NCBI RefSeq assembly: GCF_000702265.1
Contig: NZ_JNKZ01000010.1
Location: 62,001-126,000, forward strand
Length of the DNA: 64,000 nucleotides
Origin: Butyrivibrio sp. NC2002
GTDB lineage: Bacteria > Bacillota > Clostridia > Lachnospirales > Lachnospiraceae
Direction of reading: 5' to 3'
The notes beneath the pieces were generated by a model, which saw only the letters and a program-made list of their open reading frames with translations, ran no database searches and was not told where the DNA came from. Within the stretch, counting starts at the first letter, position 1. The number at the start of each line of letters is the position of its first letter. Positions 8,010 to 16,360 of this stretch are shown piece by piece. Made by a program: the position numbers and the translations under genes.

Positions 8010-9362
8010 ATGGAAAAAATACAATCAGATAAAAATTTAATGACTGAGGGCTCTGTATCAGCTAAGATAATAGGCTTTGCAGTGCCTCTTCTTTTAGGAA
8101 ATCTGTTTCAACAGCTCTATAACACTGTTGACTCTCTTATAGTTGGTAATTTCCTTGGAAGCGAGGCTCTGGCTGCTGTCAGCACCGCAGGAAACCTGAT
8201 ATTCTTCATGATAGGTTTTGTTATCGGTCTCTCTCAGGGTGCAGGTGTTGTTATCGCGCATTATATCGGCGCTAAGGATTCAAAAACAACCGAAATTGCT
8301 GTACACACTACTGTTGCCCTTGGATTATTCTGCAGCGTCGCCCTGACACTTGCAGGTGTCATTTTGGCACCTCAAATACTTATTCTGATGGGAACTCCGG
8401 ATACTGTATTATCTCAGTCAATAGGCTACTTCAGAGTATATTTCGCGGGCGGAACCTGCTTTGTAATGTACAATATCTTTGTTGCTATCTTGCAGGCTGC
8501 TGGTGACAGTAAGCATCCGCTCCATTATCTTATAATATCTTCAGTGATCAACATTGTGCTTGATATACTCTTTATCAGATATCTTGGATTTGGTGTTGAA
8601 GGAGCAGCCCTAGCCACCGTCATCGCGCAGGGTGTATCGGTAGTTTTGTGCTGCGCACGGCTCATGAGAACCGAAGATGATTACAAGCTTGTCTGGTCAA
8701 AAGTAAGATTCCACAAGGACACACTTGTAAAGATCATAAACTACGGTCTTCCGTCGGGATTTCAGAACTCGATCATCGGTTTTGCCAATGTGGTGGTTCA
8801 GTCACACATCAACTATTTTGGAGAAATGGCTATGGCCGGTGCCGGTGCTTATGCCAAGATTGAAGGTTTTGCTTTCCTCCCGATAACAAGCTTCACAATG
8901 GCGCTTACAACATTTGTAAGCCAGAATATCGGTGCCGGAAAATACGACAGAGTAAGAAAAGGCTCTATATTCGGCACAATCTGTTCCGTTTCTATAGCAG
9001 AGCTGATTGGCGTCATTATCTACATTTTTGCTCCAACCTTCATAGCTGCCTTTGACAAAACAAGCGCGGTAATAAATTTTGGAACAGAAAGAGCAAGGAT
9101 CTGCGCTCTCTTCTACTTCCTTTTATCATTTTCGCATGTTATGTCCTCGATCCTTCGCGGAGCCGGACATTCTGTTGTGCCTATGATAATCATGATGGTA
9201 TGCTGGTGCATTATAAGAGTCTCTATCCTTATGGTTTCGAGTCTCTTTGTCAGGGATTTAAATATCGTAAACAGTGTATATCCCATCACCTGGGCTCTTT
9301 CATCAATCTGTTTTTGCATCTACTTCAAGATCAGCAAGGTATTGCAGCCAAAAGCGACCTGA
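8010..9362 (+). CDS. MATE family multidrug/Na+ efflux transporter
   Basis: The 450-residue integral membrane protein has twelve predicted helices in two homologous halves. Each half shows MATE signatures: FQQLYNTVDSLIVGNFLG near the N-terminus, and in the second half GAGAYAKIEGFAFLPITSF and TFVSQNIGAGKYDRV. MATE proteins export cationic drugs or metabolites in exchange for Na+ or H+. AGAGGAAAA precedes the ATG. It is a lone gene with a shared terminator downstream. A paralogue lies at 53223-54587 on the minus strand. The substrate cannot be predicted. Confidence 0.9.
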   Translation: MEKIQSDKNLMTEGSVSAKIIGFAVPLLLGNLFQQLYNTVDSLIVGNFLGSEALAAVSTAGNLIFFMIGFVIGLSQGAGVVIAHYIGAKDSKTTEIAVHTTVALGLFCSVALTLAGVILAPQILILMGTPDTVLSQSIGYFRVYFAGGTCFVMYNIFVAILQAAGDSKHPLHYLIISSVINIVLDILFIRYLGFGVEGAALATVIAQGVSVVLCCARLMRTEDDYKLVWSKVRFHKDTLVKIINYGLPSGFQNSIIGFANVVVQSHINYFGEMAMAGAGAYAKIEGFAFLPITSFTMALTTFVSQNIGAGKYDRVRKGSIFGTICSVSIAELIGVIIYIFAPTFIAAFDKTSAVINFGTERARICALFYFLLSFSHVMSSILRGAGHSVVPMIIMMVCWCIIRVSILMVSSLFVRDLNIVNSVYPITWALSSICFCIYFKISKVLQPKAT

Positions 9363-9379
9363 TCTTATCTAAAGCACAA

Positions 9380-9420
9380 AAAACGGACGTGGATTTTTAT
9401 AATCCTTCGCCCGTTTTATT
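9380..9420. terminator. Bidirectional terminator between MATE and MBL-fold genes
   Basis: AAAACGG (9380-9386) pairs with CCGTTTT (9411-9417), with an inner GGATT/AATCC stem. T-rich sequence follows on the plus strand and A-rich sequence precedes, so it can serve both converging genes. Confidence 0.65.
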
Positions 9421-9424
9421 TTAA

Positions 9425-10069
9425 TTATTTAAAATATTGTATTTTCTCAACTACCTTCACAGGACTTTTAACAAGTTCCTTGAAAGCTCTTCCGTCTTCT
9501 TCTTTTCCGACGATATTGCCGTAATGAGTGGGAATTACATACTCAGGTCTTATAGTGTTGATAAGGTCGGCTGCTTTCTTTACATCCATAGTGTAGGTTC
9601 CGCCTATGGGTACCAGAGCCACATCACACTTAACCTTTTTTGCTTCCTTGGTAACCCCTGTATCTCCGGCGATATAGATTCGCTTTCCATCAATTTTCAG
9701 GATATAGCCAACCCATTCTGCCCTTTTGGGGTGAAAAGGTTTAATGTTGTTGTACGCGGGAACCGTCTTTATCTCAAGTCCGTTTATTTCCTTGAACATT
9801 CCCGGCTTTACTGAAATGATGCTCTTAACTTCCCTCTCAAGTTCTCTTGCATCTTCCACCATACTCTCCGGAACGACAAGTATAGTTGACTCTTTTAACA
9901 CTTTTCTGATGTCTTCTGCGGAGTAATGATCCGAATGTGGATGAGTTATCATGATATAATCAGCATCATGCTTCTCCTCCCTAATCTGAAATGGATCAAT
10001 GTAGATTGTTCCGACGTGATCAGTAATCCTGATGCTGCTGTGAGTATAAACCTCGATGTTATCTATCAT
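9425..10069 (-). CDS. MBL-fold metal-dependent hydrolase (UPF0173/UlaG-like)
   Basis: The 214-residue protein is a compact metallo-beta-lactamase fold. The metal-binding motif THPHSDHY (HxHxDH type) is near residues 40-47, GDTG with metal-bridging Asp is near residue 133, and the late histidine lies in PTHYGN near residue 181. The family includes L-ascorbate-6-phosphate lactonase-like and uncharacterised hydrolases that lack an attached partner domain. The ATG follows AGGGGGGAAAAGA. There is no operon partner that suggests a substrate, so only the fold is assigned. Confidence 0.82.
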   Translation of the reverse strand: MIDNIEVYTHSSIRITDHVGTIYIDPFQIREEKHDADYIMITHPHSDHYSAEDIRKVLKESTILVVPESMVEDARELEREVKSIISVKPGMFKEINGLEIKTVPAYNNIKPFHPKRAEWVGYILKIDGKRIYIAGDTGVTKEAKKVKCDVALVPIGGTYTMDVKKAADLINTIRPEYVIPTHYGNIVGKEEDGRAFKELVKSPVKVVEKIQYFK

Positions 10070-10154
10070 TCTTTTCCCCCCTAGAAAAAAATATCTAAGA
10101 TAATAATACCATTTTTATAGGAAACTGTGGAACAAAGTATAGTATCACGACATT

Positions 10155-11246
10155 CTACGCAATGCTCATGTGAGTTACAGCAGTCGGTCTGAATTCTTCG
10201 CGAAGGCTGATGATGATATTGGCGTTATTTTCAGCTTTCTTCCTATCCTCAAAGAAATTGTAATAGATATCTTCTATCTCCTCTTTGGAATAATTGCTCC
10301 AAACCATCTTTGCTCTGCAAATATAAAAGAGAGCTGCGTTAGAAGTAATCTCTTCAAGGTCTGAATACTTAAGAGCATGCTCAAGCAGGATCATTACATG
10401 ATAATGCTGCTCTTCAACAAGAGCATGAAGGTCACCTAATGTTTCAAGACCAAGCTGTCCAAGCAAAGGAAGATATCCTTCCGCGCCTACGTGAACAACT
10501 TTTCCGCATGTCATGGAAGCCATCTCATCATAGAGCCCGGTGATAGCCTGGCTATGCTCCATAAATGTATTTAAAGTATGAGTATCTAAAGTCATATCTC
10601 CAGCAGAATCTGTACGAATTCTCTCAAGAGTCTCGTTTTCATATCTGCTAAGTGAATTCTTTATATTTTCAAAAGAATCATCTGCGATTTCAAGAAGTCC
10701 TGCTATACGCGCAAACTCGCGGCGTACTTCTCTTGGTATCTCAAGAAAAGTCTTATAACCAAGGTCATGCTCAATTTCTGCCCAGGCATGCTGAAGCATA
10801 GTCCTAAGCTGGATCTCAAACTTAAGATTGGCAATTTCCTCCGGATAGCCCTTGTCTTTTCTAAGGGTGCAGATCATGTGAAGAGACACGTAGCCAAATG
10901 AATTTGCGGACATAGACATACGCTTATCATCTGAATTCTCTGTATCTACATCAAAGACACGTCTTACTAGATCAGCTGCCTCATCCACGTTGGACAAAAA
11001 ATAGCAGACAATACGGATACCCAGAATATCCGTAAGATCAGATACTTTTGAATAGCGATCGGGCTTCTTTAAAAGCTTTCCCTCTACAGACTGCCAGCTC
11101 TTTATTCTGTGCGGAAGCTGCATGATATCCAGACGGGCATGGGAAAGCTCCTGCTCAAGCTGCTCTACAGCTATCTTTTCTACCTCTTTATATTTTAAAA
11201 TGATCTCTTCATAATTCTGTTTTTGAATTTGTAATTTCAGGTTCAT
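10155..11246 (-). CDS. RelA/SpoT-domain protein, synthetase only
   Basis: The 363-residue protein carries a RelA/SpoT nucleotidyltransferase domain (about residues 35-200). Recognised motifs are LTDILGIRIVCYF, SFGYVSLHMI and FEIQLRTMLQHAWAEIEHDLGYK. The catalytic Glu of synthetases is expected in the EIQLRT segment. There is no N-terminal HD hydrolase domain and no TGS or ACT domain, so it resembles small alarmone synthetases that transfer pyrophosphate from ATP to GDP or GTP. The ~160-residue helical C-terminal extension is longer than in RelP or RelQ. The predicted leader contains a tandem TTGGACAT repeat. A hydrolase-only HD partner type is encoded at 63227-63883. Some proteins with this domain do not make (p)ppGpp. 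Confidence 0.8.
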   Translation of the reverse strand: MNLKLQIQKQNYEEIILKYKEVEKIAVEQLEQELSHARLDIMQLPHRIKSWQSVEGKLLKKPDRYSKVSDLTDILGIRIVCYFLSNVDEAADLVRRVFDVDTENSDDKRMSMSANSFGYVSLHMICTLRKDKGYPEEIANLKFEIQLRTMLQHAWAEIEHDLGYKTFLEIPREVRREFARIAGLLEIADDSFENIKNSLSRYENETLERIRTDSAGDMTLDTHTLNTFMEHSQAITGLYDEMASMTCGKVVHVGAEGYLPLLGQLGLETLGDLHALVEEQHYHVMILLEHALKYSDLEEITSNAALFYICRAKMVWSNYSKEEIEDIYYNFFEDRKKAENNANIIISLREEFRPTAVTHMSIA

Positions 11247-11306
11247 ATCGTTTTCTTCGCAGTTTTATCTATTTTAGTTTTTTATTTAATAAAACTATAA
11301 CTTATG

Positions 11307-11327
11307 ATGTCCAACAAATGTCCAACA
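11307..11327 (-). repeat. Tandem TTGGACAT element upstream of the RelA/SpoT gene
   Basis: Two copies of TTGGACAT (minus-strand reading) are separated by TTG. The same 21 bases occur at 12701-12721, upstream of another minus-strand gene. The downstream copy could act as a -35 element, since TTGGAC is followed after 17 bp by TATTAA. The element may be a regulator half-site pair or a promoter repeat. Confidence 0.6.
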
Positions 11328-11328
11328 C

Positions 11329-11370
11329 AAAACAGAGCTCTCCGATTCATATCGGAAAGCCCTGTTTTTA
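11329..11370 (-). terminator. Terminator of the PspC-domain gene
   Basis: On the minus strand, an AAAACAGG arm and TCCGAT/ATCGGA inner stem close with CTGTTTT, immediately after the PspC stop codon at 11376. The hairpin has one or two mismatches mid-stem. Confidence 0.65.
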
Positions 11371-11375
11371 TTCGA

Positions 11376-11765
11376 TCATCTGTTATTTTCTTCGTATTTG
11401 GAAGGATCAAAACCAATTGGCTGATCAGAAATCTCTTCAACCGGTCTGTAGTCTACATCAACGTAGTCTTCTTTATTTATCTTTACATCCTTGTATGATA
11501 CAGGTCTTTCCTTCGCATCAATATAATTCTCATCGCTTCCGTAACCTGTATAGGTCTCATCTTCGATCTGCTCTCTCTCATCAGCATCGTCAAGAATAAA
11601 TGCAAGGATGAAATATACCCAGATACTTGTTCCCCAGGCAAATGCCAAAACTGCCCATACTATTCTTACCAGAGTCGGATCTATCCCAAAGTATTGGGCA
11701 ATTCCTCCGCACACACCACATATTTTTTTGTCTCTGGATTTGCAAAGTCTCCGTTTACTCGCCAT
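11376..11765 (-). CDS. PspC domain membrane protein
   Basis: The ~129-residue protein has a PspC domain: KSRDKKICGVCGGIAQYFGIDPTLVRIVWAVLAF. The GVCGG(I/L)AxYF motif is diagnostic and is followed by a membrane segment WVYFILAFIL. The remainder is an acidic, tyrosine-rich cytosolic tail of ~65 residues. PspC proteins act in envelope stress responses. Two ATGs, at 11780 and 11765, each have a good ribosome binding site (AAGGAG and GGAGGG); the second fits the usual family N-terminus better. Confidence 0.82.
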   Translation of the reverse strand: MASKRRLCKSRDKKICGVCGGIAQYFGIDPTLVRIVWAVLAFAWGTSIWVYFILAFILDDADEREQIEDETYTGYGSDENYIDAKERPVSYKDVKINKEDYVDVDYRPVEEISDQPIGFDPSKYEENNR

Positions 11766-11907
11766 TTTAATACCCTCCATACGCGTTCTCCTTCAATTCG
11801 TTTTTTATTTTATCATATATTGGAATAATATTAGAATATAGAATAAGCTTTGCCAAAAGAATTTCTCTATTTCCCGAAATTTGCAAAAAAAGAGTTCACA
11901 TTAAAAT

Positions 11908-11936
11908 CGCAGGTGATCATCCGGTGATCACCTGCG
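11908..11936 (-). terminator. Terminator after the acidic lipoprotein gene
   Basis: A perfect 12-bp stem, CGCAGGTGATCA (11908-11919) with TGATCACCTGCG (11925-11936), has a 5-nt loop. On the minus strand it is followed by ATTTTAA, 29 bp after the lipoprotein stop. Confidence 0.75.
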
Positions 11937-11964
11937 CCCTCGTAATAATTCGCTATCCCATAAT

Positions 11965-12543
11965 TTATTTAAGTGTGTCGAGTACCATATCGAATGCTAC
12001 GCTCTCGTCCATGTCATAAGCATCATATATGGTTCCATCCTCATCTACAAGGAAAGAATCAGCATCTTCATCCTCGAGATGGAAGTGATAACCGAATTCC
12101 TTATCTTCGATCAGCATCTTAGAATACTCGCGTCCGTCTTCTGTTGTTCCATCCTCTGTAGTAAATTCGCCGTAGTAGGTATTTCCGAGCTTCTGAACAA
12201 CAGCTACCGGTACCCCTGCATTTTTGAATATAGCCATCATAAGATCATTCTCAGGATCCTTGATGTAAAGACCACCCATGTAAACAAGGTCTGCCTTCAT
12301 TGCTTCAAGCTCTTCCTCGGGTGTTCTAATCTCGTCCCCGTCAGCTTCTGCTGCATCAGCAGCTTCATCTAACGCTTCCTCAACATCACTGCTTACCTGT
12401 TCCACAGCATCTTCTGCTATTTCACCTGCCTGTGCAACAGCCTCTTCGTTTACTTCTACCGATTCTGTCTTACCACATCCTACAAGAGACATAACTGTTA
12501 TTGCAGCTGCAGTAGCTAAGGTTATCATTGCATTTCTTTTCAT
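11965..12543 (-). CDS. Acidic secreted lipoprotein of unknown function
   Basis: The 192-residue product begins with a lipoprotein signal peptide; the lipobox SLVGC sets the lipidated Cys at about residue 23. An acidic Glu/Asp/Ala spacer (about 26-75) leads to a small globular region (about 80-192) that contains VYMGGLYIKDPENDLMMAIF. The ATG at 12543 is preceded by GAGGAG eight bases upstream, whereas the in-frame extension upstream lacks a signal-peptide character. A structured leader lies just before it. No family was recognised. Position after a surface-stress-like operon suggests an envelope role, but this is weak. Confidence 0.75.
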   Translation of the reverse strand: MKRNAMITLATAAAITVMSLVGCGKTESVEVNEEAVAQAGEIAEDAVEQVSSDVEEALDEAADAAEADGDEIRTPEEELEAMKADLVYMGGLYIKDPENDLMMAIFKNAGVPVAVVQKLGNTYYGEFTTEDGTTEDGREYSKMLIEDKEFGYHFHLEDEDADSFLVDEDGTIYDAYDMDESVAFDMVLDTLK

Positions 12544-12571
12544 TCCACTTTCTCCTCTTATATTATGTATT

Positions 12572-12643
12572 GGCACGATTGCTCCGCAATCCTGCCCTAT
12601 CGGTCGGAACCATTCCAAATCATGACTTCGTCATGATGGTTCC
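12572..12643 (-). promoter_or_regulatory. Structured leader with two hairpins and minute reading frames
   Basis: Upstream of the lipoprotein gene, GGAACCAT (12606-12613) pairs with ATGGTTCC (12636-12643) and competes with a nested ATCATGAC/GTCATGAT stem (12619-12637). A second hairpin is at 12572-12596 (GGCA..GATTGC..GCAATC..TGCC). On the minus strand, GGGAGG stands seven bases before an ATG that opens a 4-codon frame (MTKS) overlapping another ATG by TGA. This could be a translation-coupled leader peptide or a structured 5' untranslated region. Confidence 0.45.
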
Positions 12644-12700
12644 TCCCTCACAGAAAAGTATTATTTTGTTCCCCTTCTCTGAAAGAGATAATAACAGTGC

Positions 12701-12721
12701 ATGTCCAACAAATGTCCAACA
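12701..12721 (-). repeat. Second copy of the tandem TTGGACAT element
   Basis: This is a 21-base identity with 11307-11327. It lies ~160 bp upstream of the acidic lipoprotein start and just upstream of its structured leader. A further partial copy (TTGACATC on the minus strand) adjoins at about 12723-12730, overlapping the end of the transporter gene. Confidence 0.6.
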
Positions 12722-12726
12722 AGATG

Positions 12727-13857
12727 TCAAAAAATAATATGAAAAAGTGAAAGGACTACCAAAAACAGGAAATTTACTGCTGTAAATAAGAGAATATATT
12801 TACCGGTTTTATCCTTGTAATCATTAGTATATGCCTTAAATGAGATAAGGCTTGCCATGGAAGCAATAAGCGTTCCAAGGCCTCCGACATTCACTCCAAT
12901 AAGAAGCTCTCTGTAATCACTCACATAATCAGATAGAAGAAGTGTCGCCGGAACATTACTGATAAACTGACTGGTAACAATCGCCGTAACAAATTCTCTT
13001 CCCTGTACGATACTTTGCAGAATATTCCTCACACTGCCTATCTTCCCCATGTTTCCGGTAAATATGAAAAATCCGATAAACGTAAGAAGCAATATGTAAT
13101 CTGCACGAAGCAGGATCTTGCCATCTAAAACTGCAACAGTTATAAATATGACAAGGAGCATAAGCCAAAAAGGAATGATCCTAAGCACGGTAAGAAGCGC
13201 AACTGCAAACAAGACCGAATAGATCACTACCTGCAGAGTACTGCCAAATCCTTTTACTATATTGTAATCTTCGGTTCTGTCTTCCAGTTTTTTATCTTTT
13301 CCCGGAAGGAAAAATATCGATATCCCAAGCATAAGCGCAGCCAGGACTGTGTAAGGAAGCATGCAGGATACAAATTCCTTAATCCCCATACCTGTAATTC
13401 CGTACAGATAGAGGTTCTGCGGGTTTCCTATAGGTGTCATCATACTTCCGAGATTGGCCGCAACGGTCTGAAGTACGATCACAGGGATCATCATATCCTC
13501 TCTTTTGCAGTTATGGAGCGTCATAAGCGCAAAGGGAACAAAAGTGATAAGTGCTACGTCATTGGTTATAAACATGCTTGAAATAAAGCATATAAATATA
13601 AGAGCAGCCGCAACCTGCCAGCCTTTCGAGACTCTCTTAAGTAGTGCTTCGCCTATCTTCTCAAATACTGAATTCTCTCTAAATCCCTGCACTACTACCA
13701 TCAGTCCCCATAATATTCCAAGAGATCTGAAGTCTATGTATTTGATATATTCTTTGCCGGGATGCACGAAAAATGCGGATATTATAGCAAGAATCCAGGC
13801 TGCTATGAGCACCGGATCCGATTTTATTTTTCTGAATATCTTAGTTAATATCTTCAT
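12727..13857 (-). CDS. SLC13/ArsB-NhaD type ion transporter
   Basis: The 376-residue protein has about ten hydrophobic segments and the pattern of the ion transporter superfamily that includes ArsB, NhaD and citrate carriers. Notable are ILWGLMVVVQGFRENSVFEKIGE near the N-terminus, ITNDVALITFVPFALM (a re-entrant loop motif with the conserved TND), and VTSQFISNVPATLLLSDY in the second half. The substrate could be Na+/H+, a dicarboxylate or an oxyanion and cannot be told from sequence. It starts 9 bp after the phosphatase stop, so the two are co-transcribed. Confidence 0.78.
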   Translation of the reverse strand: MKILTKIFRKIKSDPVLIAAWILAIISAFFVHPGKEYIKYIDFRSLGILWGLMVVVQGFRENSVFEKIGEALLKRVSKGWQVAAALIFICFISSMFITNDVALITFVPFALMTLHNCKREDMMIPVIVLQTVAANLGSMMTPIGNPQNLYLYGITGMGIKEFVSCMLPYTVLAALMLGISIFFLPGKDKKLEDRTEDYNIVKGFGSTLQVVIYSVLFAVALLTVLRIIPFWLMLLVIFITVAVLDGKILLRADYILLLTFIGFFIFTGNMGKIGSVRNILQSIVQGREFVTAIVTSQFISNVPATLLLSDYVSDYRELLIGVNVGGLGTLIASMASLISFKAYTNDYKDKTGKYILLFTAVNFLFLVVLSLFHIIF

Positions 13858-13866
13858 GGTCTTACC

Positions 13867-14649
13867 TTAGTGCCTTTCATCCTCATTCTCATATTTCTCG
13901 CAAAACCTTGCTGAAAATGAAGGCATATCCTGTCCCATAGTAAGATGCGTTATATCTCCGATCCTCAGAGTCCTGAATATCGCAATTCCTTTTTGCCTCT
14001 CTTCACTTACAACCTCAGTTACAGAAGTCGGCGCCGCAGCCAGATACTGGAAAAGCGTAAACGGAGATATCTGCCAAAGATATGATAAAAGAACACATGT
14101 AATTCCAAAATGGCAGAAAAATGCTACTACTTTATCATTTCCTTCTTTTACTCTGAAAATACGGCCATCTCTTACATATCCATAATCCGCAAGTAATTTC
14201 TCAAACTCGGAAACAGCTTCATCATATAGAGGTACCATATTACTGCATTTAACTATTTCCGATTCTCTCCACTTAACAGGATCGAATATATCCTGATGCT
14301 GCGCATAATATGAAGGGAGCACATCCCAGAGAATCCTTCCGTCGTATTTTCCGGTCTCCTTATTAAAAACAAGTTCATTTTCATAGGCTTGCCTTGCAGA
14401 CTCGGACAAATTGGGATCAAATACAGCCGGGAATTCTTTTAGCCATTCATATGTAACTGCCTCTTTTCCGAGCCTTAGTAAACTATATGATGCAGTTTCT
14501 TTGGCTCTTCCAAGCGGAGACTGATATACATCATCTATCCCGAATGTGTCTATCATATTAGATAGAAGCATTGCCTCCTTTTTCCCTTTTTCCGTAAGTG
14601 CGTCCTTCTCGTAATCTGGGTCGCCGTGCCTTATAAATAATAGTTTCAT
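13867..14649 (-). CDS. Histidine phosphatase family protein (phosphoglycerate mutase-like)
   Basis: The 260-residue protein opens with MKLLFIRHGDPDYEKDALTEKG. The RHG triad carries the phosphorylated histidine at residue 8, and LTEKGKKEA is the usual following motif. YQSPLGRAKETASY supplies the second conserved Arg, and FFCHFGITCVL contains the late catalytic His. Members dephosphorylate small phosphoesters or proteins. It lies 45 bp after the anti-sigma-like gene and 9 bp before the transporter gene, in a presumed operon. The substrate is unknown. Confidence 0.83.
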   Translation of the reverse strand: MKLLFIRHGDPDYEKDALTEKGKKEAMLLSNMIDTFGIDDVYQSPLGRAKETASYSLLRLGKEAVTYEWLKEFPAVFDPNLSESARQAYENELVFNKETGKYDGRILWDVLPSYYAQHQDIFDPVKWRESEIVKCSNMVPLYDEAVSEFEKLLADYGYVRDGRIFRVKEGNDKVVAFFCHFGITCVLLSYLWQISPFTLFQYLAAAPTSVTEVVSEERQKGIAIFRTLRIGDITHLTMGQDMPSFSARFCEKYENEDERH

Positions 14650-14694
14650 ATTATCCTGGTTCCTTTGGTTTTAGTTCTTCGCAGACTTAAGATT

Positions 14695-15732
14695 TTAGTT
14701 TGCTTTTTCATACCCTGTTATATCAAAATAAGTAAACTGATTTAATGTTTCTTCATACTCAGCCATTGATATCTTATTATCGTTTAGATAAAAGTTGCTG
14801 TTTTCATCGTAGCTTTCGCCCTCTGAATCCTCATATTCTACGGACAGCTTGATACTCTCAGTGATATTGCCGTCCATATCATACAGACAAAATTCATTGT
14901 ACTGTCTTCCGAAATGCGTTGTATCACTATGTCCTATATATATCTGTCCATTTCTGTCAAATAAGCAGACAACATCTGCGGTTCCGTCACCGCCCGTTAT
15001 AAAATGCAGATCAGATCCATCATTAAAATATATATCATAACCATAGTAAATACAGCTTACGACCAGGTCTTCATAACCGTCGCCATTTATATCCATGCAG
15101 TATGCTGAAGGATCCTGTCCTATCTCTGAAATAAGCTCCTCATATCTCTCTTCAAATGTCAGGCCGTCAACCCTGGTTATACCTGCAAGATAATCGCCGC
15201 ATACATCATTGGATGTTACAACTGCATCAGTTTCTTCAGAATCAGCCGCGTCTTCTGTACTCGCAGGCTCATTTATTACCTTATCTAGTGAAGGTGCATC
15301 TCCCTCCAGTGTCTCCTGTTTGTCATACTCATAATTCTCTGTCTCTTCTGCAAGGTCAGAAGCACTTTCTGTCTCTGCCTCATAGGCAGCCTCTTCGGAT
15401 GCTGATTCCGATTCTGACTCGCTTGGAGCCTCTGTCTCATAAGCGGCCTCTTCAGATGCTGATTCATTCATTCCACCGGGAGCCCTGAATCTTCCGGTAA
15501 CTACTGCCGCTACCCCGAAAGAAGCGATCAGGATGGCAAATACTGCTGCAATCTGTCCCGCCCTGCGGATCACTAGCTTTATGGACTTCTTGCTTCTGCC
15601 TGTATCTATAGGCGTTACATTGGTTTTACTTTGCTCAGCGCTTGCTGTTTCTTTTTCTATATTAGACAAAATGCGCTCTCTCATTTCATCCGTAACTTTT
15701 ACATTGTCCATGATCTCATTATATTTACTCAA
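14695..15732 (-). CDS. Membrane anti-sigma-like protein with extracellular FG-GAP/VCBS-like domain
   Basis: The 345-residue protein has a cytosolic N-terminal region (about 1-55) with EMRERILSNIEKE, a single membrane helix (about 56-80), and a Ser/Glu/Ala-rich outer stalk with repeated ASEEAAYE units (about 90-170). The C-terminal outer domain contains DINGDGYEDLVVSCIYYGYD and further Asp-rich turns, typical of FG-GAP/VCBS calcium-loop repeats. Its start overlaps the ECF sigma gene by 8 bp, the classical arrangement for an anti-sigma factor. No zinc-binding anti-sigma HxxxCxxC motif is visible. The sigma-binding role is inferred from gene order and topology. Confidence 0.68.
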   Translation of the reverse strand: MSKYNEIMDNVKVTDEMRERILSNIEKETASAEQSKTNVTPIDTGRSKKSIKLVIRRAGQIAAVFAILIASFGVAAVVTGRFRAPGGMNESASEEAAYETEAPSESESESASEEAAYEAETESASDLAEETENYEYDKQETLEGDAPSLDKVINEPASTEDAADSEETDAVVTSNDVCGDYLAGITRVDGLTFEERYEELISEIGQDPSAYCMDINGDGYEDLVVSCIYYGYDIYFNDGSDLHFITGGDGTADVVCLFDRNGQIYIGHSDTTHFGRQYNEFCLYDMDGNITESIKLSVEYEDSEGESYDENSNFYLNDNKISMAEYEETLNQFTYFDITGYEKAN

Positions 15733-16354
15733 AATCGTATGCCTCCTTAAGAACAGCTTTTAAACTATCTCTGCCTCTCTTAAGGTCTGAGCGCACTGTG
15801 GACTCATTCCTTCCAAGAATATCAGCTATATCTTTAGTGGAATAGCCTTCCTCATAATACAAATGGATAACTTCCCTGTATTTTTCAGGTAGTTTCTTTA
15901 CCGCCTCCCAGACAAAAGACAGGTCTTCTCTGCCACCGGCTACAAGTTCTTCATTTAGTTCATCCGTTTCCCGGAGCTTATTATATGAAATCCTGTTTTT
16001 GCTCAGATTTGAAGCCACTTTTATAAGCCATGCCTTTTCATGGGAACTGCTCAAAAAATGCGGCTTTGTTGTAAATACCCTGATAAGTGTTTCCTGCAGG
16101 ATATCCTCTGCGTCACTCATATTGTGCAGATATGAGTATGCCACCCTTAAAATAGTGTCGCCGTAACTATCAAGGAGCCTTCCCGCTATCTCTTTTGAAC
16201 AGGAAGACTCCTTGGTAGCGGCACCATCACTTTTTTCGCTCATTCTGACCTGCGCAAATAAACTGATCAGATTGTGAGTGATTTTTTCCTTCATAACTAT
16301 CAGATCTTCACACAGCAAAATTGAAAAAGTCTGTCTGACAGTAAGTGCCAACAT
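15725..16354 (-). CDS. ECF-type RNA polymerase sigma factor
   Basis: The protein of ~209 residues has sigma region 2 (AYSYLHNMSDAEDILQETLIRVF, about residues 90-115, with the DAEDILQ signature) and region 4 (LPEKYREVIHLYYEEGYSTKDIADILGRNESTVRSDLKRGRDSLK, about 157-200), separated by a short linker without region 3. It directs RNA polymerase to stress or envelope genes. The ATG at 16354 follows an AGAGGA that overlaps the end of the VWA gene, so translation is probably coupled. Shorter starts at in-frame ATGs (residues 21 and 38) have weaker binding sites. The gene order VWA - sigma - anti-sigma suggests one signalling unit. Confidence 0.88.
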   Translation of the reverse strand: MLALTVRQTFSILLCEDLIVMKEKITHNLISLFAQVRMSEKSDGAATKESSCSKEIAGRLLDSYGDTILRVAYSYLHNMSDAEDILQETLIRVFTTKPHFLSSSHEKAWLIKVASNLSKNRISYNKLRETDELNEELVAGGREDLSFVWEAVKKLPEKYREVIHLYYEEGYSTKDIADILGRNESTVRSDLKRGRDSLKAVLKEAYDFE

Positions 16355-16360
16355 ATATTT

